DNA of 64,000 nucleotides from Neptunicella sp048268085 (GTDB taxonomy: Bacteria > Pseudomonadota > Gammaproteobacteria > Enterobacterales > Alteromonadaceae). The position numbers were made by a program, and so were the translations under genes. Shown in pieces: positions 62,364-64,000 of the stretch. The first letter of the stretch is position 1. The number at the start of each line of letters is the position of its first letter. Location of the stretch: NCBI RefSeq assembly GCF_048268085.1, contig NZ_JBLWWF010000003.1, positions 62,001 through 126,000 on the forward strand. Direction: 5' to 3'. The notes beneath the pieces are model-generated. The model saw only the letters and a program-made list of their open reading frames with translations, ran no database searches and was not told where the DNA came from.

Positions 62364-63923
62364 CTAAATTCCAACTATCTTTTGTTGCTGTTGTTTATGC
62401 TGATCAATCTGATCGGCCATGTGGGTATTATTTAACACGTATATCAGGGCTTTTACCCCTGATTCAACAATATCAGTGGCCAGACCAATACCGTTAAAAC
62501 GTCGGCCTTTGTATTCGGCCACTACGCTCACTTGCGCCAGTGCATCGGCACCTTCACCTTTTGAATCTAGCTTGAAATCAACGATATCCAGACCATCAAT
62601 ACCGGTGGCTTTGATAATGGCGTTGTAAGCAGCATCAACCGGACCATTACCAATGGCGGTTTCGGTAGCTTGCTTATCGCCCATTTTTATTTGTACCGTG
62701 GCCGTTGGCACAATGCTTTTTCCTGAATTGGCGTGTAAGTACCCCAAGGCATAATGAGCTTGTTGGTGTTTTTGTTGATCAAAAAACACTAATGCTTCCA
62801 GATCGTAATCAAACACCTGACCTTTTTTATCGGCCAAGGTTAAAAAGCTGTCGTACAGTGCATCCAAATCATAATCGGATTCCTGATAACCCAACTCATG
62901 CATGCGGTGTTTAATGACATGACGGCCAGAACGGGAGGTTAAATTCAGGTTGTTTTTATTAATTCCGACACTTTCCGGGGTCATGATCTCATAGGTATTC
63001 TGCGATTTCAGTACACCATCTTGATGAATGCCGGACGAATGGCTGAATGCATTAGCCCCGACAATGGCTTTATTGGCTTGGACCGGCATATTGCATAATT
63101 GACTGACCAGTTTTGAGGTGCGGGAAATTTCCTGACTATTAATTCCGGTTTGCACCCCCAACATGGCTTGGCGGGTCTGGATAATCATCGCCACTTCTTC
63201 CAGTGAACAGTTACCGGCCCGTTCACCTAACCCGTTGATAGTACATTCAATTTGACGAGCGCCTTGTTGAACTGCACTCAATGAATTGGCGACTGCCAAG
63301 CCTAAATCATTGTGGCAATGCACCGATATTACTGCTTTATCGATATTAGGTACGCGGTTAAACAGATTCTGAATAATGCCGCCAAATTCAGTAGGAATGG
63401 TATATCCCACTGTGTCCGGGATATTTACCGTGGTGGCACCGGCGTTAATCGCTGATTCCACCATGCGGCATAAATAATCGATATTGGTGCGACCGGCATC
63501 TTCACAGGAAAACTCCACGTCATCGGTATAGCGTCTGGCATGCTTAATTGCGCCAATGGCCATATCTAATACTTCATCCTGCGATTTACGTAATTTGGCA
63601 CCTACATGGATTTCGGAGGTGGCAATAAAGGTATGAATACGGAAATGATCGGCGACTTTTAATGCCTCACCACAGGCATCAATATCTTTTATCATTGCTC
63701 GCGATAAGCCGCATACCGTTGCATTTTTGATCTGTCGGGCAATCTCTTGTACAGATTGAAAATCACCGGGTGATGACACCGGAAAACCCGCTTCGATTAT
63801 ATCCACACCCAAACGTTCGAGAGCCAGAGCGATCTGTAGTTTTTCTTTTATCGTCAGACTAGCCGGTAAAGCTTGTTCGCCATCCCGTAATGTAGTGTCG
63901 AAAATTAAAACACGATCATTCAT
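62364..63923 (-). CDS. leuA: 2-isopropylmalate synthase
   Basis: This 519-residue LeuA condenses acetyl-CoA with 2-ketoisovalerate in the first committed leucine step. The catalytic barrel starts LIFDTTLRDGEQALPASLT and has HCHNDLGLAVANSL with the metal-binding His pair. The C-terminal LeuA dimer domain (about 390-500) is the allosteric leucine site. Length is like E. coli (523). It is the first gene of leuABCD; GAGGG precedes the start. Control by leucine attenuation is likely (see the leader at 63953). Confidence 0.98.
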   Translation of the reverse strand: MNDRVLIFDTTLRDGEQALPASLTIKEKLQIALALERLGVDIIEAGFPVSSPGDFQSVQEIARQIKNATVCGLSRAMIKDIDACGEALKVADHFRIHTFIATSEIHVGAKLRKSQDEVLDMAIGAIKHARRYTDDVEFSCEDAGRTNIDYLCRMVESAINAGATTVNIPDTVGYTIPTEFGGIIQNLFNRVPNIDKAVISVHCHNDLGLAVANSLSAVQQGARQIECTINGLGERAGNCSLEEVAMIIQTRQAMLGVQTGINSQEISRTSKLVSQLCNMPVQANKAIVGANAFSHSSGIHQDGVLKSQNTYEIMTPESVGINKNNLNLTSRSGRHVIKHRMHELGYQESDYDLDALYDSFLTLADKKGQVFDYDLEALVFFDQQKHQQAHYALGYLHANSGKSIVPTATVQIKMGDKQATETAIGNGPVDAAYNAIIKATGIDGLDIVDFKLDSKGEGADALAQVSVVAEYKGRRFNGIGLATDIVESGVKALIYVLNNTHMADQIDQHKQQQQKIVGI

Positions 63924-63952
63924 TTTGTTACCCTCGTTCTTTTGGTGAGTGG

Positions 63953-64000
63953 TTAAGAGGAGTCCGTATGACTATCCTCGTTGTATTTCCGACCTACCGC
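63953..64000 (-). CDS. leuL: Possible end of leu operon leader peptide (leuL), partial
   Basis: Reading leftwards from the window edge, an open frame ends AVGRKYNEDSHTDSS before a TAA at 63953, 29 bases before the leuA start. The frame and the basic Gly-Arg look resemble the tail of leuL-type leader peptides that control leuABCD by attenuation. The leucine run and the terminator would be outside or at the edge of the window, so this call is weak. Confidence 0.3.
   Translation of the reverse strand, partial: AVGRKYNEDSHTDSS

Noticed and set aside
1..64000. tRNA, rRNA, CRISPR arrays, IS elements or prophage
   Set aside because: I searched by eye on both strands and found no tRNA-like cloverleaf, repeat array, transposase or integrase. 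A tRNA or repeat scan would settle this.

Overview
The window reads as ordinary chromosome of a marine gammaproteobacterium, most likely Alteromonadales (Alteromonadaceae-like). This rests on the housekeeping gene content and order (eno–pyrG, mutS–pncC–recA, acnB, leuABCD), the abundance of lipoproteins and membrane sensors, and a moderate GC content (estimated by eye, not computed). There are no rRNA or tRNA genes, CRISPR arrays, insertion sequences or phage genes that I can support. Genus-level placement is inference.

Layout. 0-9.4 kb: the start of a phosphoribosyltransferase gene, a secreted M13 metallopeptidase, a Cu/Ag-type RND efflux operon (Met/Cys/His-rich small protein, CusB-like, CusA-like, no outer-membrane factor), a DUF1289 protein, and an esterase plus lipoprotein pair. 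9.6-13.8 kb: HDOD protein, aconitase B, small lipoprotein. 13.9-21.9 kb: a six-gene operon for D-amino-acid or N-acyl-D-amino-acid use (PLP deaminase/aldolase, RpiR regulator, D-aminoacylase, RidA, Na+/solute symporter, GH20 hexosaminidase) with a candidate operator in front. 21.9-36 kb: GGDEF/EAL protein, enolase, CTP synthase, Dps, FKBP isomerase, MocR regulator divergent from a DMT exporter, MutS, PncC, and RecA with a clear LexA box. 36-42.7 kb: MlaA overlapping an RND/MMPL transporter, malic enzyme, NfeD and QmcA.

42.7-49 kb is the most interesting block. Two GG-N10-GC (sigma-54 type) promoters precede a DUF1328 membrane peptide gene (followed by a small acidic lipoprotein) and a double-BON periplasmic protein. 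About 1.4-2.4 kb further on is a sigma-54 activator whose receiver-like domain has Glu where the phosphorylated Asp should be. A DUF2383-like four-helix-bundle gene, a phosphatase/lipid-kinase fusion and a DUF6064 membrane protein lie alongside. This looks like a self-contained envelope-stress regulon.

50.5-56.4 kb: an operon of alpha/beta hydrolase, a small FETM-type domain protein, a GMC oxidoreductase (parts that I recall as fused in other bacteria), a metallophosphoesterase and a periplasmic PDC-sensor-like gene. That last gene is broken by a -1 frameshift exactly at a T TTT TTA heptamer inside an 11-bp inverted repeat. 56.4-64 kb: D-cysteine desulfhydrase, TraB/GumN protein, OmpA-type lipoprotein, and the leuABCD operon, preceded at the window edge by what may be the tail of the leu leader peptide.
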